9,249 nucleotides of DNA from Pseudomonadota bacterium. GTDB taxonomy: Bacteria > Pseudomonadota > Gammaproteobacteria > Burkholderiales > SG8-39. Each line of letters begins with the position of its first letter. Positions within the stretch are counted from its first letter, which is position 1. A program made the translations under genes and the position numbers. Where the stretch lies: NCBI GenBank assembly GCA_021825225.1, contig JAKAIH010000070.1:1-9249 (forward strand). The letters are read 5' to 3'. Below the pieces are notes generated by a model. It had not been told where the DNA came from and made no database searches. It saw only the letters and a program-made list of their open reading frames with translations. Below are positions 1 through 9,015 of the stretch, piece after piece.

Positions 1-2409
1 GTCGTGCTCGGCTTGCTGCAGCGCCTGCCGTTGCGCATTCAATGCTTCCTCGGCTGACTTGTAGGCCTGCTCCGCAGCCTGAACCTGCGCCGCCGCCGCT
101 TCCATGATCTGCTGATGGCTGGCGAGGCTGGCCTCGGCTTCCGCCAGGCCGGCGCGTTCGGCCTCCTGCTGATGCGCAATTTCGTCCAGTTCCAGCTGGA
201 TCTGCTGGCTGCGCTCCTGGAAACGCTGCAGCCCTTGGGAAAGCCTGAGGCTTTCCATCTCCTGTTCATGCAGTTGCTGCTTTACTGCGGCCGCTTCCTG
301 CCGCAGGGTCGCCAGGCGCCGGGTATGCCCACCCAGCGCAGCCTCGACCACATGTTGTTCGGTGCGCGTCTGGCGCAGCGCTTCTTCGCGCTCGCGCAAC
401 TGTGCGCCCAGCTCCTCGATTTCGCGCTGCCGCGCGAGTATGCCCGTATCCCCGGGATCCGGGGCGTGGAAGCTGACCGCGCAACGCGAGAACTGGTGTC
501 CTTCGCGGCTTACCAGGATGGCTCCGGGGGGCAATGCCAGCCTGTCTTCGGCCCCGGGCGCGCTCTCCGCCGCGTATACCCCGTGCAGCCAGTCCTGCAT
601 GACCCCGCGCACGGCTTCGTCGTGGATCTCCAGCAGCGAGGCCAGAGGCCGCATGCCTTCCACTGCCGCCTCCCACGCTGCCTGCGTCGCCGCATACACG
701 CTCAATTTCGCCGGCGGCGCATCTTCCAGCATGCGCTGCAACAGCTCCGGCTGCGCCACTTCCACGGCGTGCAGCTTTTCCCGCAGCACGGACTCGAACG
801 CAGTTTCCCATCCCGCCTCCACCCGCACCTGCTGCCATAGGCGCGGCAGCGAATCCAGCTGGTGTTTGGTCAGCCACTCGTGGATCTGTGCATTGCTCTC
901 GACCTGATCCTGCACCTGCCTCAAGGTCGCCAGGCGCGACTCGAGACCGGCTTGCTCGCGCTGCTGCGCGTCGAGCTTTTCCTGGGCGGTCCGGCGCGCG
1001 TTTTCCAGATCCGGCAACTGCTCGAGCTGGGCAGCCAGCTGGGCATCCTTGTGCGCGAGTTCTTCGGCCAACTCGGTGATCCGCTGCTGCTGCTCTTCGA
1101 TCGCGGCGACATCCGGTTTGTCCAATCCCTCGTGTTCCGCAAGCAGGCGCTCCTGCCGCAAATCCAGGCCCTGCAGGGTCCTGTCCGCATGGCTGATATG
1201 CGTCTGCTCGATCTTCAGCGCCTGTTCGGTTTGCGCCAGTGCGGCGCGTTCCGCGGCCAATCCGGACTGCGCGGTGCGGAAAACCTGATCGGCCTCGGGC
1301 AGCCTCGTCGATTCTGCCGCCACCCGCTCGCGCGCCTGTTCCAGCCTTTGTCCGGCGCCGCCCTGCCGCCCCTGCCACATGGCGAGCGCGCCGCTCAACT
1401 CGGACGCCTGCTGCTGCCATTGCTCGCTTTGCGCGCTGAGCTGGGCAATCTGGTTTTCCAGGCGGCTGCGGCTCTCGCCGATGTAGCGTATCTCCGTTTC
1501 CAGGCGCTGCACTTCCGCGTTGGCGGCATAAAGCTCGCCTTGCGCGGTGCTCAGCGCGTCGCCCGCCTCGTAGTGCTCGCCGCGCACTTCCTCCAGGCGT
1601 TTCTCGATCTCGCGCAAGCGCGCGGTTTCGGCTTCGAGTTCGTTCGCCGCCTTGTCGATTTCGCGCGCATGGCGCTGCGCCTCATTATCGGCTTCGATCT
1701 TGCGCAGCAGCCACAACAGGTTCTGCTTGCGCTGCAGGTCGCCCTGCAGGTCCTTGAACTGCATCGCCACCTGGGCCTGCTGGTCGAGCTTGTCGATCTG
1801 CAGTGCCAGTTCCTCGCGGATGTCGGCCACCCGCGCCAGATTCTCGCGCGTGTCGTGCAGACGGTGCTCGGTCTCGCGGCGCCGTTCCTTGTACTTGGAA
1901 ATGCCCGCCGCCTCTTCCAGGAACACGCGCAGATCTTCGGGCTTGGCCTCGATAATGCGCGCAATCATGCCCTGTTCGATGATGGCGTAGGCGCGCGGCC
2001 CCAGGCCGGTGCCCATGAATATGTCCTGGATGTCGCGCCGGCGCACATGGCTGTTGTTGATGTAATACAGCGACTCGCCCTCGCGCGTCAGCACGCGCTT
2101 CACCGCGATCTCCGCATACTGCGACCACTGGCCGGCCGCCTTGCCCAGGCTGTTGTCGAAGGTCAGTTCGACGCTGGCACGGGCTACCGGTTTTCTCTGC
2201 GCCGAGCCGTTGAATATGACGTCCTGCATCGATTCGCCGCGCAACGCGGAGGCCTTGGATTCGCCCAGCACCCAGCGCACGGCATCGATCACATTGGACT
2301 TGCCGCAGCCGTTCGGGCCGACGATGCCGACCAGCTGGCCCGGTACGGCGATGGAGGTCGGATCGACGAAGGATTTGAATCCGACTAGCTTGATTTGAGT
2401 AAGGCGCAC
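1..2409 (-). CDS. smc: Chromosome segregation ATPase SMC, N-terminal 803 residues (3' end cut by window edge)
   Basis: SMC is the ATPase of the bacterial condensin, which with ScpA/ScpB extrudes and organises chromosomal DNA. The minus frame is open from a GTG at 2409 to base 1. The start is supported by the family-typical N-terminus [14 protein letters not shown]. Visible in order: Walker A GPNGCGKS (residues 31-38); the [15 protein letters not shown] stretch with the DNA-sensing or arginine-finger Arg57; the Q-loop region around IIEQGMI (Gln146); a long, Gln/Glu/Arg/Ala-rich coiled-coil arm from about residue 170 to 510; a globular hinge at roughly 515-655, containing [19 protein letters not shown]; then the returning coiled coil to the edge. 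The C-terminal head (ABC signature, Walker B) lies outside the window, so about a third of the usual ~1170 residues is missing. No frameshift or internal stop was found. No strong ribosome binding site precedes the GTG. It is divergent from queF. Family assignment is very secure. Confidence 0.97.
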   Translation of the reverse strand, partial: MRLTQIKLVGFKSFVDPTSIAVPGQLVGIVGPNGCGKSNVIDAVRWVLGESKASALRGESMQDVIFNGSAQRKPVARASVELTFDNSLGKAAGQWSQYAEIAVKRVLTREGESLYYINNSHVRRRDIQDIFMGTGLGPRAYAIIEQGMIARIIEAKPEDLRVFLEEAAGISKYKERRRETEHRLHDTRENLARVADIREELALQIDKLDQQAQVAMQFKDLQGDLQRKQNLLWLLRKIEADNEAQRHAREIDKAANELEAETARLREIEKRLEEVRGEHYEAGDALSTAQGELYAANAEVQRLETEIRYIGESRSRLENQIAQLSAQSEQWQQQASELSGALAMWQGRQGGAGQRLEQARERVAAESTRLPEADQVFRTAQSGLAAERAALAQTEQALKIEQTHISHADRTLQGLDLRQERLLAEHEGLDKPDVAAIEEQQQRITELAEELAHKDAQLAAQLEQLPDLENARRTAQEKLDAQQREQAGLESRLATLRQVQDQVESNAQIHEWLTKHQLDSLPRLWQQVRVEAGWETAFESVLREKLHAVEVAQPELLQRMLEDAPPAKLSVYAATQAAWEAAVEGMRPLASLLEIHDEAVRGVMQDWLHGVYAAESAPGAEDRLALPPGAILVSREGHQFSRCAVSFHAPDPGDTGILARQREIEELGAQLREREEALRQTRTEQHVVEAALGGHTRRLATLRQEAAAVKQQLHEQEMESLRLSQGLQRFQERSQQIQLELDEIAHQQEAERAGLAEAEASLASHQQIMEAAAAQVQAAEQAYKSAEEALNAQRQALQQAEHD

Positions 2410-2422
2410 TGGATTTTTTTCA

Positions 2423-2436
2423 GAAAACCGGTTTTC
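2423..2436. repeat. 14-bp perfect palindrome GAAAACCGGTTTTC in the smc leader
   Basis: GAAAACCGGTTTTC is its own reverse complement. It sits between the candidate smc -10 and the smc start codon, and upstream of the queF -10. It is embedded in three similar T-rich units: CTGGATTTTTTTC (2409-2421), CCGGTTTTC (2428-2436) and CCGGATTTTTTC (2439-2450). A dimeric regulator operator is plausible. A stem-loop in the smc leader is an alternative, although a palindrome with no loop is less suited to RNA folding. No regulator is recognised. Confidence 0.4.
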
Positions 2437-2453
2437 GACCGGATTTTTTCGGA

Positions 2454-2459
2454 GTTATA
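2454..2459 (-). promoter_or_regulatory. Candidate -10 box (TATAAC) for smc
   Basis: Read on the minus strand this is TATAAC, one mismatch from the consensus, about 45 bases upstream of the smc GTG. The matching -35 region (about 2477-2482) is weak. A second minus-strand candidate, TATTAT, overlaps the queF -10 at 2470-2475. If either is used, smc and queF compete for RNA polymerase in overlapping sites. Confidence 0.35.
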
Positions 2460-2468
2460 GGCAACCGA

Positions 2469-2474
2469 TATAAT
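2469..2474 (+). promoter_or_regulatory. -10 box (TATAAT) for queF
   Basis: A perfect sigma-70 TATAAT hexamer lies 31 bases before the queF ATG. Transcription would begin near 2481, giving a leader of about 24 bases. The expected -35 position (about 2446-2451) is a T-run followed by CG, a poor match to TTGACA, so the -35 is not identified. Confidence 0.55.
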
Positions 2475-2504
2475 ACCATCTTAACTTTGTTTTCCGAGCC
2501 TCGC

Positions 2505-2921
2505 ATGCGCGCCAAACCCAGCCACAAACCGAGCACCTTCGACAATCCCGGCCCAGAGCGCGATTATCTGATTCATATGGAAATTCCTGAGTTCACCTGC
2601 CTGTGTCCGCTTACCGGCCAGCCTGATTTCGCGCGCCTGGTGCTGGACTACATACCGGAGCGCAAGTGCCTGGAATTGAAGAGCCTCAAGCTCTACATCT
2701 GGTCTTTCCGCGACCAGGGGGCGTTCCACGAGGCCGTCACCAACCGCATCCTCGACGATCTGGTCGGCGCCACGCGGCCGCGCTTCATGCGCTTGAGCGC
2801 GAAATTCCATGTGCGCGGCGGCATTTTCACCACGGTGGTGGCCGAGCATCGCAAGCGCGGCTGGAAGCCCCAGCCGACCGTCGATCTGCAGCGTTTCGAG
2901 CCGTCATCCAGCACAAATTGA
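2505..2921 (+). CDS. queF: NADPH-dependent 7-cyano-7-deazaguanine (preQ0) reductase, short type
   Basis: QueF reduces the nitrile of preQ0 to the aminomethyl group of preQ1, using two NADPH, in cytosolic queuosine tRNA-modification synthesis. The 138-residue length fits the unimodular (YkvM-like) subfamily of the tunnelling fold. Visible from the ATG at 2505: the motif [13 protein letters not shown] with catalytic Cys34 and Asp41, which in the family form the thioimide with preQ0 and protonate it; the QueF signature ELKSLKLY at 57-64; and the substrate-binding pair His75-Glu76 in [13 protein letters not shown] at 2487 would add six residues, but it would fall almost at the predicted transcription start, so the ATG is preferred. 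The gene has its own TATAAT box and appears monocistronic, with 337 bases to the next gene. The assignment is very secure. Confidence 0.96.
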   Translation: MRAKPSHKPSTFDNPGPERDYLIHMEIPEFTCLCPLTGQPDFARLVLDYIPERKCLELKSLKLYIWSFRDQGAFHEAVTNRILDDLVGATRPRFMRLSAKFHVRGGIFTTVVAEHRKRGWKPQPTVDLQRFEPSSSTN

Positions 2922-3203
2922 AGAAGTGCGAAACACCAACAAGAAATGGAGAAATCCCTGATGTCGATGTGCATGTTCATCGGTCAGAGCACGGAGATAC
3001 ACAAACAACTGCAAAACCGGCGAAGTAATCTACGGCCGGGGGCCGGCCGGATCGGTGCTGGTGTCTGGCAATCTGCCTTCGGCTGATGGAAAATGCAGCC
3101 TGTACTGCGGGGTCATCGTCAACGCCCTGATCCTGGCATCCGGGCGACGACAGGATCAACGAACTGCTCCGAAGCGAATGCTGGGACCGCCAGCGCCAAA
3201 CTA

Positions 3204-3222
3204 GGGCGGAACCCCTCCGCCC
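3204..3222 (+). promoter_or_regulatory. GC-rich stem-loop upstream of pilU
   Basis: GGGCGGA (3204-3210) can pair perfectly with TCCGCCC (3216-3222) around a five-base loop ACCCC. There is no T-run after it, so it is not a standard intrinsic terminator. An alternative, mutually exclusive small stem uses GCCC (3219-3222) with GGGC (3226-3229). The structure ends about 36 bases before the pilU start and could lie in the operon leader. Any regulatory role is inference. Confidence 0.3.
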
Positions 3223-3245
3223 ACCGGGCTGTCGCGGGCCGTTAA

Positions 3246-3251
3246 AGGGAG
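3246..3251 (+). promoter_or_regulatory. Ribosome binding site of pilU
   Basis: AGGGAG lies seven bases before the ATG at 3259. It is a good Shine-Dalgarno match and fixes the pilU start at the first Met of the family-typical N-terminus. Confidence 0.7.
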
Positions 3252-3258
3252 AAAGACT

Positions 3259-4442
3259 ATGTCTGCAATGAAACGTCTGTTCCAGCTGATGGCGGAAAAA
3301 AAAGCTTCCGACATCTTCCTTTCGGTCGGCTCGCCCATCAACATCAAGATCAACGGCACTGCGATGCCGATCAACCAACAGGTGATGGATGCCGCCAACA
3401 TCACCAACCTGCTGTACGAGGTTCTCACCGACAAGCAGAAAAAGGAATTCGAGGACACGCTGGAACTCAATACCGCGTTTCCCATGCCCGGAATCGGCAG
3501 CTTTCGCATCAGCGCCTTTCGCCAGAAAACCACGCCGGCCGTGGTGGTGCGCTACATCCCGGGCGAGGTGCCAAACATCGACACCCTGGGCGTGCCGCCG
3601 GTGCTGAAGGAAGTGATCATGGAAAAGCGCGGCCTGATACTGATGGTCGGCGCGACCGGCTCCGGCAAATCGACCACGCTTGCCGCCATGCTCGATCTGC
3701 GCAACGGCGCCAAATCCGGCCATATCCTGACGCTGGAAGATCCGGTGGAATTCATATTCACCAACAAGAAATGCATCGTCAACCAGCGCGAAGTCGGCAC
3801 CGACACCCTGGATTTCAAAATCGCGCTGAAGAACGCGCTGCGCCAGGCGCCCGATTGCATCCTGATCGGTGAAATCCGCGACAAGGACACCATGGCGGCG
3901 GCCATCGCCTACGCCCAGTCCGGCCATTTGTGCCTGGCCACGCTGCACGCCAACAACAGCTACCATGCGATGAACCGCATCATCAGCTTCTATCCGCTGG
4001 AAAACCGGCCTTCCCTGCTGCAGGATCTGGCGGCGACACTCAAGGCGGTGATCTCGCAGCGCTTGATCAAGAACCTCAAGGGCGGGCGCTCGGCCGCGGT
4101 GGAAGTGCTGCTCAACACGCGTTACACCGCCGAACTGATCGACAAGGGCGAAATCAGCGAAATCAAGGATGCGATGGAAAAGAGCATGACGCCGGGCTCG
4201 CAGACGTTCGAGCAGGCCCTGTTCAAGATGTACAAGGACGGCCTGATCAGCAAGGAAGAGGCACTGGGCAACGCCGATTCCGCCACCAACCTCATGTGGC
4301 TGATGAACCAGTCCGAAGGCGACGGGGGCGCCGCGACGGCCGCCGCGGCCGGGCAGAAGAAACCGGAGAAGGCGTCCGATCCGTTTGAGACCACGACCTC
4401 CTTCAGCGAATTCAAGATTCTCGCCGACGAGAAAACGCAATA

Positions 4443-4443
<1 letters not shown>
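3259..4443 (+). CDS. pilU: Type IV pilus retraction ATPase PilU (PilT/PilU family)
   Basis: PilU is a hexameric cytoplasmic ATPase that works with PilT to depolymerise type IVa pili for twitching and DNA uptake. The 394-residue product shows an N-terminal PAS-like domain (1-100), Walker A GATGSGKST (131-139, Lys137), the Asp box HILTLEDPVEF (155-165), Walker B DCILIGEIRD with catalytic Glu205, and the His box GHLCLATLHANN (222-233). The segments DKGEISEIKDAMEK and GSQTFEQALFKMY, and the absence of a PilT-type AIRNLIRE motif, favour PilU over PilT. It ends in an Ala/Gly-rich, probably flexible tail (about 352-394). No pilT is in the window. It heads a tightly packed operon: its TAG shares one base with the GTG of the next gene. 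Family is certain, and the PilU branch is likely. Confidence 0.92.
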
Positions 4444-5932
<1,489 letters not shown>

Positions 5933-5952
5933 GCACGGAGCGCGAGCCCCCG

Positions 5953-6819
5953 GTGAAGCTGCACGCGGTCTTGCGCGAGGCGGTCGCGCAGTTCAGGCGC
6001 GCCGGCCTTTTCTTTGGGCACGGAACCCACAACGCACGCGACGAGGCGGTTTATCTCATCCTGCATACGCTCGGATTGCCCCTGGGCGAGCTCGATTCCG
6101 TGCTCGAGCGGGAACTGAGCCCGGGCGAACTCGAGGCGGTGCGCGCGATCCTGCGCCGGCGCGTGCGCGAGCGCACTCCGGCAGCCTATCTGACACGCGA
6201 AGCCTGGCTGGGGAAATTCAAATTCTACGTCGACGAGCGTGTCATCGTGCCGCGCTCCTTCATCGCCGAACTGCTGCGCAGCGGACTCGCACCCTGGGTA
6301 AGCGACGCGCTGCGTGTGCACCGCATGCTCGACCTGTGCACCGGCTCGGGCTGTCTGGCGGTGCTTGCCGCGCACGCTTTCCCCGAGGCGCGCATAGACG
6401 CTGCCGATCTTTCGCCCGAAGCGCTGCAGGTGGCGCGCAGAAACGTGAGAGCTTACGCATTGGGCAAGCGCGTGCATCTGGTGCAGACCGACCTGTTCGA
6501 TCGGCTGGCTGGGCGCCGTTACGACCTGATTCTGTCCAACCCGCCCTACGTCGACGCCGCCGCCATGCGCGCGCTGCCGCGCGAATACCGGCGCGAGCCG
6601 CGACTCGCGCTCGCCGGCGGGCGCGATGGACTCGCGCTGGTGCGGCGCATGCTGGCGCAGGCCGCCGCCCATTTGAATCCCGGGGGCTTGCTCGTCGTCG
6701 AAATCGGCCATAACCGCGCGGCGCTGGAAAAGGCTTATCCGCGCCTCCCCTTCACCTGGCTCGATACCAGCGCCGGCGAAGATTATGTGTTCATGCTGCA
6801 CCGTGAGGATCTGCTATGA
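5953..6819 (+). CDS. prmB: 50S ribosomal protein L3 N5-glutamine methyltransferase
   Basis: PrmB transfers a methyl group from S-adenosylmethionine to the side-chain amide of a glutamine in ribosomal protein L3. The 288-residue product has the N-terminal helical recognition domain with FFGHGTHNARDEA (20-32), which is typical of PrmB rather than PrmC, the linker VIVPRSFIAE (98-106 region), SAM-binding motif I LDLCTGSGCLA (126-136), the acidic loop DAADLSPEAL, and the catalytic NPPY (196-199) that holds the amide nitrogen. The chosen start is GTG at 5953, 20 bases after dapE, with GGAG at 5937-5940 rather far upstream. The stop overlaps the next ATG (ATGA). dapE-prmB adjacency is common in betaproteobacteria. 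PrmC is the main alternative but is less likely given the FFGHG segment. Confidence 0.95.
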   Translation: MKLHAVLREAVAQFRRAGLFFGHGTHNARDEAVYLILHTLGLPLGELDSVLERELSPGELEAVRAILRRRVRERTPAAYLTREAWLGKFKFYVDERVIVPRSFIAELLRSGLAPWVSDALRVHRMLDLCTGSGCLAVLAAHAFPEARIDAADLSPEALQVARRNVRAYALGKRVHLVQTDLFDRLAGRRYDLILSNPPYVDAAAMRALPREYRREPRLALAGGRDGLALVRRMLAQAAAHLNPGGLLVVEIGHNRAALEKAYPRLPFTWLDTSAGEDYVFMLHREDLL

Positions 6820-8024
6820 AAACGCTCAACGAATTGCTTACCCTGGATTGTCTGCCCTCCGACTGGCGCGAGGCCACCCTGCTCGGCCGCGCCTGGCTGC
6901 CGGGCGATCCTGCCGGCCCCTCGCCTGTCGCGCTGCGCCCCAATGGTGAAGTCGTCGATCTCGCCGCAGTGGAGCCGACCATGAGCCAGCTGCTGGCGCG
7001 CCCGGACCGCGTCGCCATCGCGCGCGCCGCGCCAGGCACGGTCATCGGCAGGATCGAAGCGCTGCTCGCCAACAGCGGCGACGGCAGAAATGCCGAGAGA
7101 CCCGCGCTGCTCGCGCCCATCGACCTGCAGCCGATCAAGGCGAGCGGGGTCACCTTCGTGCAAAGCCTGCTGGAGCGCGTGATCGAGGAGCAGGCGCGCG
7201 GTGATACCGCCAAAGCCGAGGCGATACGAGTTCAGGTGATGCGCATCATCGGCGACAATCTCGCAACGGTGAAACCAGGCTCGCGCGAGGCCGACGAAAT
7301 CAAGCGCGTGCTGGTGGCGCAGGGCGCGTGGTCGCAGTATCTGGAGGTCGGCATCGGGCCGGATGCGGAAATCTTCACCAAGTCGCAGGTGATGTCTGCA
7401 GTCGGTCCGGGCGCGGAAGTCGGCCTGCATCCGAAATCCTCCTGGAACAACCCGGAACCTGAAATCGTGCTTGCGGTCACCGCCGCGGGCGAAACCGTCG
7501 GCGCCACGCTCGGCAACGACGTCAACCTGCGCGACTTCGAAGGCCGCAGCGCGCTGCTGCTGGGCAAATCCAAGGACAACAACGCGTCCTGCGCGATCGG
7601 CCCGTTCATCCGCCTGTTCGACGAGCGCTTCGGCATCGAGGACGTGCGCCGTGCCGAACTCGCGCTCGAAATCGCGGGAACCGACGGCTTCGTGCTCGAG
7701 GGCTCAAGCCCGATGAGCAAGATCAGCCGCGACCCCCTGGACATCGTCACCCACGCCTGGGGGCAGCATCACCAGTATCCGGACGGCTTCGTGCTGTTCC
7801 TCGGCACCATGTTCGCGCCGGTCAAGGACCGGGGCGCGCCCGGCATGGGCTTCACCCACAAGCTCGGCGACCTGGTGAGCATTTCGACGCCTGGACTCGG
7901 CCGCCTGGTCAACCGCGTCACCACTTCCGATCTGGCGCCGCCCTGGACCTTCGGCATCGGTGCGTTGATGCGCAATCTCGCAGCGCGCGGCCTGCTGCGC
8001 CAGGGATACAATCCTCCAAACTGA
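6816..8024 (+). CDS. Fumarylacetoacetate hydrolase (FAH) family protein, ~400-residue subfamily
   Basis: FAH-fold enzymes use a Mg or Mn ion to cleave beta-diketo acids, decarboxylate oxaloacetate-type acids or dehydrate 2-keto-3-deoxy sugar acids. The 402-residue product has an N-terminal domain (about 1-105) followed by a segment with GVTFVQSLLERVIEEQARGD (111-130) and the FAH core. The core shows the metal-binding pair Glu214/Glu216 in NNPEPEIVLAV, Asp235 in GNDVNLRDFEGRS, and GKSKDNNASCAIGPF (250-264). The ligands appear intact, so it is probably active. Sequence alone does not give the substrate, and fumarylacetoacetate itself is unlikely since no tyrosine-pathway genes are near. A 2-keto-3-deoxy acid dehydratase or diketo acid hydrolase is possible. 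A GAGG at 6805-6808 and the ATGA overlap with prmB fix the start. The nitrilase follows 12 bases later, so the two may share a pathway. Confidence 0.88.
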   Translation: MKTLNELLTLDCLPSDWREATLLGRAWLPGDPAGPSPVALRPNGEVVDLAAVEPTMSQLLARPDRVAIARAAPGTVIGRIEALLANSGDGRNAERPALLAPIDLQPIKASGVTFVQSLLERVIEEQARGDTAKAEAIRVQVMRIIGDNLATVKPGSREADEIKRVLVAQGAWSQYLEVGIGPDAEIFTKSQVMSAVGPGAEVGLHPKSSWNNPEPEIVLAVTAAGETVGATLGNDVNLRDFEGRSALLLGKSKDNNASCAIGPFIRLFDERFGIEDVRRAELALEIAGTDGFVLEGSSPMSKISRDPLDIVTHAWGQHHQYPDGFVLFLGTMFAPVKDRGAPGMGFTHKLGDLVSISTPGLGRLVNRVTTSDLAPPWTFGIGALMRNLAARGLLRQGYNPPN

Positions 8025-8028
8025 GGAG
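8024..8028 (+). promoter_or_regulatory. Ribosome binding site of the nitrilase gene
   Basis: AGGAG lies eight bases before the ATG at 8037 and begins on the last base of the FAH-family stop codon. It is the best Shine-Dalgarno site in the window and suggests strong initiation, coupled to termination of the FAH-family gene. Confidence 0.7.
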
Positions 8029-8036
8029 AACATATC

Positions 8037-8978
8037 ATGTCAAAACAAGAGACCAGCGTGCGCGTGGCGGTAGTCCAGGCCGGCGCCGTGCCCTTCGATA
8101 CCGAAGCCTGCGTGGACAAAGCCATAGCGCTGATCGGCGAGGCTACCGGCCTCGGCGCCAAGCTGATCGTCTTTCCCGAAGCCTTCATCCCCGGCTATCC
8201 CAAGGGAGTCAACTACGGCCTGGTCGTGGGTGCGCGCGACCCGGCAGGGCGCGAGGAATTCCGTCTTTATCTGGAGTCGGCAATCGAGGTTCCCGGTCCG
8301 CAGACGCTACGCCTGGGCGAGGCTGCTGCGGCACATGGGGCTTACGTCGTCATCGGCGTGATCGAGCGCGATGGCGGCACCTGTCATTGCACGGTGCTGT
8401 TCTTCGGTCCGGACGGGGCCCTCTTGGGCAAGCATCGCAAACTGATGCCGACGGTGATGGAGCGCGTAATCTGGGGCTTCGGCGACGGCTCGACGCTGAC
8501 GGTGGTCGACAGCCCCTACGGCCGCATCGGTTCGGTCATCTGCTGGGAAAACTACATGCCGATGCTGCGCATGGCCATGTACTCGAAGAACGTCGCGCTG
8601 TATTGCGCACCGACCGCGGACGACCGCGATACCTGGATCGCATCCATGCAGCACATCGCGCTCGAAGGGCGCTGCTTCGTCCTGACCGCCTGCCAGTTCA
8701 TCCGCAAGAAAGACTTCCCCGACACGGTGCGCGTGTCGCTCGGCGATACCCCCGAAGCGGTGCTGATGCGCGGCGGCAGCGCCATTATCAATCCCCTGGG
8801 CCAGGTGCTGGCCGGTCCGCACTTCGGCAGCGAGACCATCCTGACGGCGGACCTCGACCTCAAGGACATCGGCCGCGGCAAGTTCGACTTCGACGTCACT
8901 GGACACTACAGCCGGCCCGACGTATTCCAGTTGAGCGTGAACGAGGCGCCGATGAAGGCGGTGCAAACAAAAACGTGA
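8037..8978 (+). CDS. Nitrilase (carbon-nitrogen hydrolase superfamily)
   Basis: Nitrilases hydrolyse organic nitriles to a carboxylic acid and ammonia through a cysteine thioimidate. The 313-residue product carries the full catalytic set: Glu48 in FPEAFIPGYP, Lys135 in HRKLMPT, the second Glu142 in MERVIWGFGDGS, and the nucleophile Cys169 in ICWENYMP. CWENYMP, the segment GREEFRLYLESAIEVPGP (71-88) and GHYSRPDVFQLSVNE near the C-terminus mark branch 1 (true nitrilases, near plant NIT, bacterial aryl/aliphatic nitrilases and cyanide-degrading enzymes) rather than amidases or omega-amidase. It is short for that branch (often 330-370) because it lacks the long C-terminal tail linked to spiral assembly. 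The substrate cannot be read from the sequence. It is the last gene of the operon, 12 bases after the FAH-family gene. The start is fixed by AGGAG. Confidence 0.93.
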   Translation: MSKQETSVRVAVVQAGAVPFDTEACVDKAIALIGEATGLGAKLIVFPEAFIPGYPKGVNYGLVVGARDPAGREEFRLYLESAIEVPGPQTLRLGEAAAAHGAYVVIGVIERDGGTCHCTVLFFGPDGALLGKHRKLMPTVMERVIWGFGDGSTLTVVDSPYGRIGSVICWENYMPMLRMAMYSKNVALYCAPTADDRDTWIASMQHIALEGRCFVLTACQFIRKKDFPDTVRVSLGDTPEAVLMRGGSAIINPLGQVLAGPHFGSETILTADLDLKDIGRGKFDFDVTGHYSRPDVFQLSVNEAPMKAVQTKT

Positions 8979-8982
8979 ATAC

Positions 8983-9015
8983 GCCTGGGAATACCTTCAG
9001 TGCCATTCCCAAGGC
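8983..9015. terminator. Bulged stem-loop between convergent genes, probable bidirectional terminator
   Basis: GCCTGGGAAT (8983-8992) pairs with ATTCCCAAGGC (9005-9015) with a single-base bulge, around a 12-base loop. It lies between the nitrilase stop (8976-8978) and the lysA stop (9016-9018). On the minus strand it is followed by a T-rich run, the complement of ACAAAAACG near 8968-8976, which favours termination of lysA. On the plus strand only TTTT at 9022-9025 follows, several bases after the stem, so termination of the operon would be weaker. Confidence 0.6.

Larger units (their letters stand above)
2410..2504. promoter_or_regulatory. Divergent smc/queF promoter region
   Basis: This AT-rich 95-base stretch is the only space between the divergent starts of smc and queF, so it must hold the promoters of both. 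It stands out from the GC-rich coding sequence on both sides. It contains two back-to-back -10-like hexamers and a palindrome with flanking repeats, each listed separately. No good TTGACA-like -35 was found for either direction, so activation or a weak -35 is possible. The predicted queF leader is only about 20-25 bases, too short for a preQ1 riboswitch. Confidence 0.7.
2922..3258. other. Intergenic gap between queF and pilU, with possible broken ORF remnant
   Basis: No intact gene is convincing here. The longest local reading is a 46-codon ORF, ATG at 2946 to TGA at 3084-3086, starting [20 protein letters not shown], with no clear ribosome binding site. Protein-like stretches then continue in successive plus frames: one from about 3016 ([19 protein letters not shown] and beyond, stop 3202-3204) and one from about 3146 ([18 protein letters not shown]). 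This order would fit a small gene broken by two frameshifts, but no family is recognised, and chance open frames are common in GC-rich DNA. GC-rich repeats such as CCGGCCGG (3043-3050) are present. The gap must also hold the pilU operon promoter unless queF reads through. I could not identify that promoter. Confidence 0.3.

Noticed and set aside
862..2388. A 508-codon plus-strand open frame and several other long frames opposite smc
   Set aside because: They lie within the intact smc frame, have no recognisable motif and are rich in Arg, Leu and Ala as expected for antisense shadows.
2487..2504. Alternative TTG start for queF at 2487
   Set aside because: It is only a few bases from the predicted transcription start and adds residues not needed by the family. 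ATG at 2505 is better.
2475..2504. preQ1 riboswitch in front of queF
   Set aside because: The predicted leader is only about 24 bases, too short for a known preQ1 aptamer.
2977..4440. A 487-codon minus-strand open frame opposite pilU
   Set aside because: It is fully antisense to pilU, which has all family motifs. Its His/Arg/Gly-rich composition is typical of shadow frames in GC-rich DNA.
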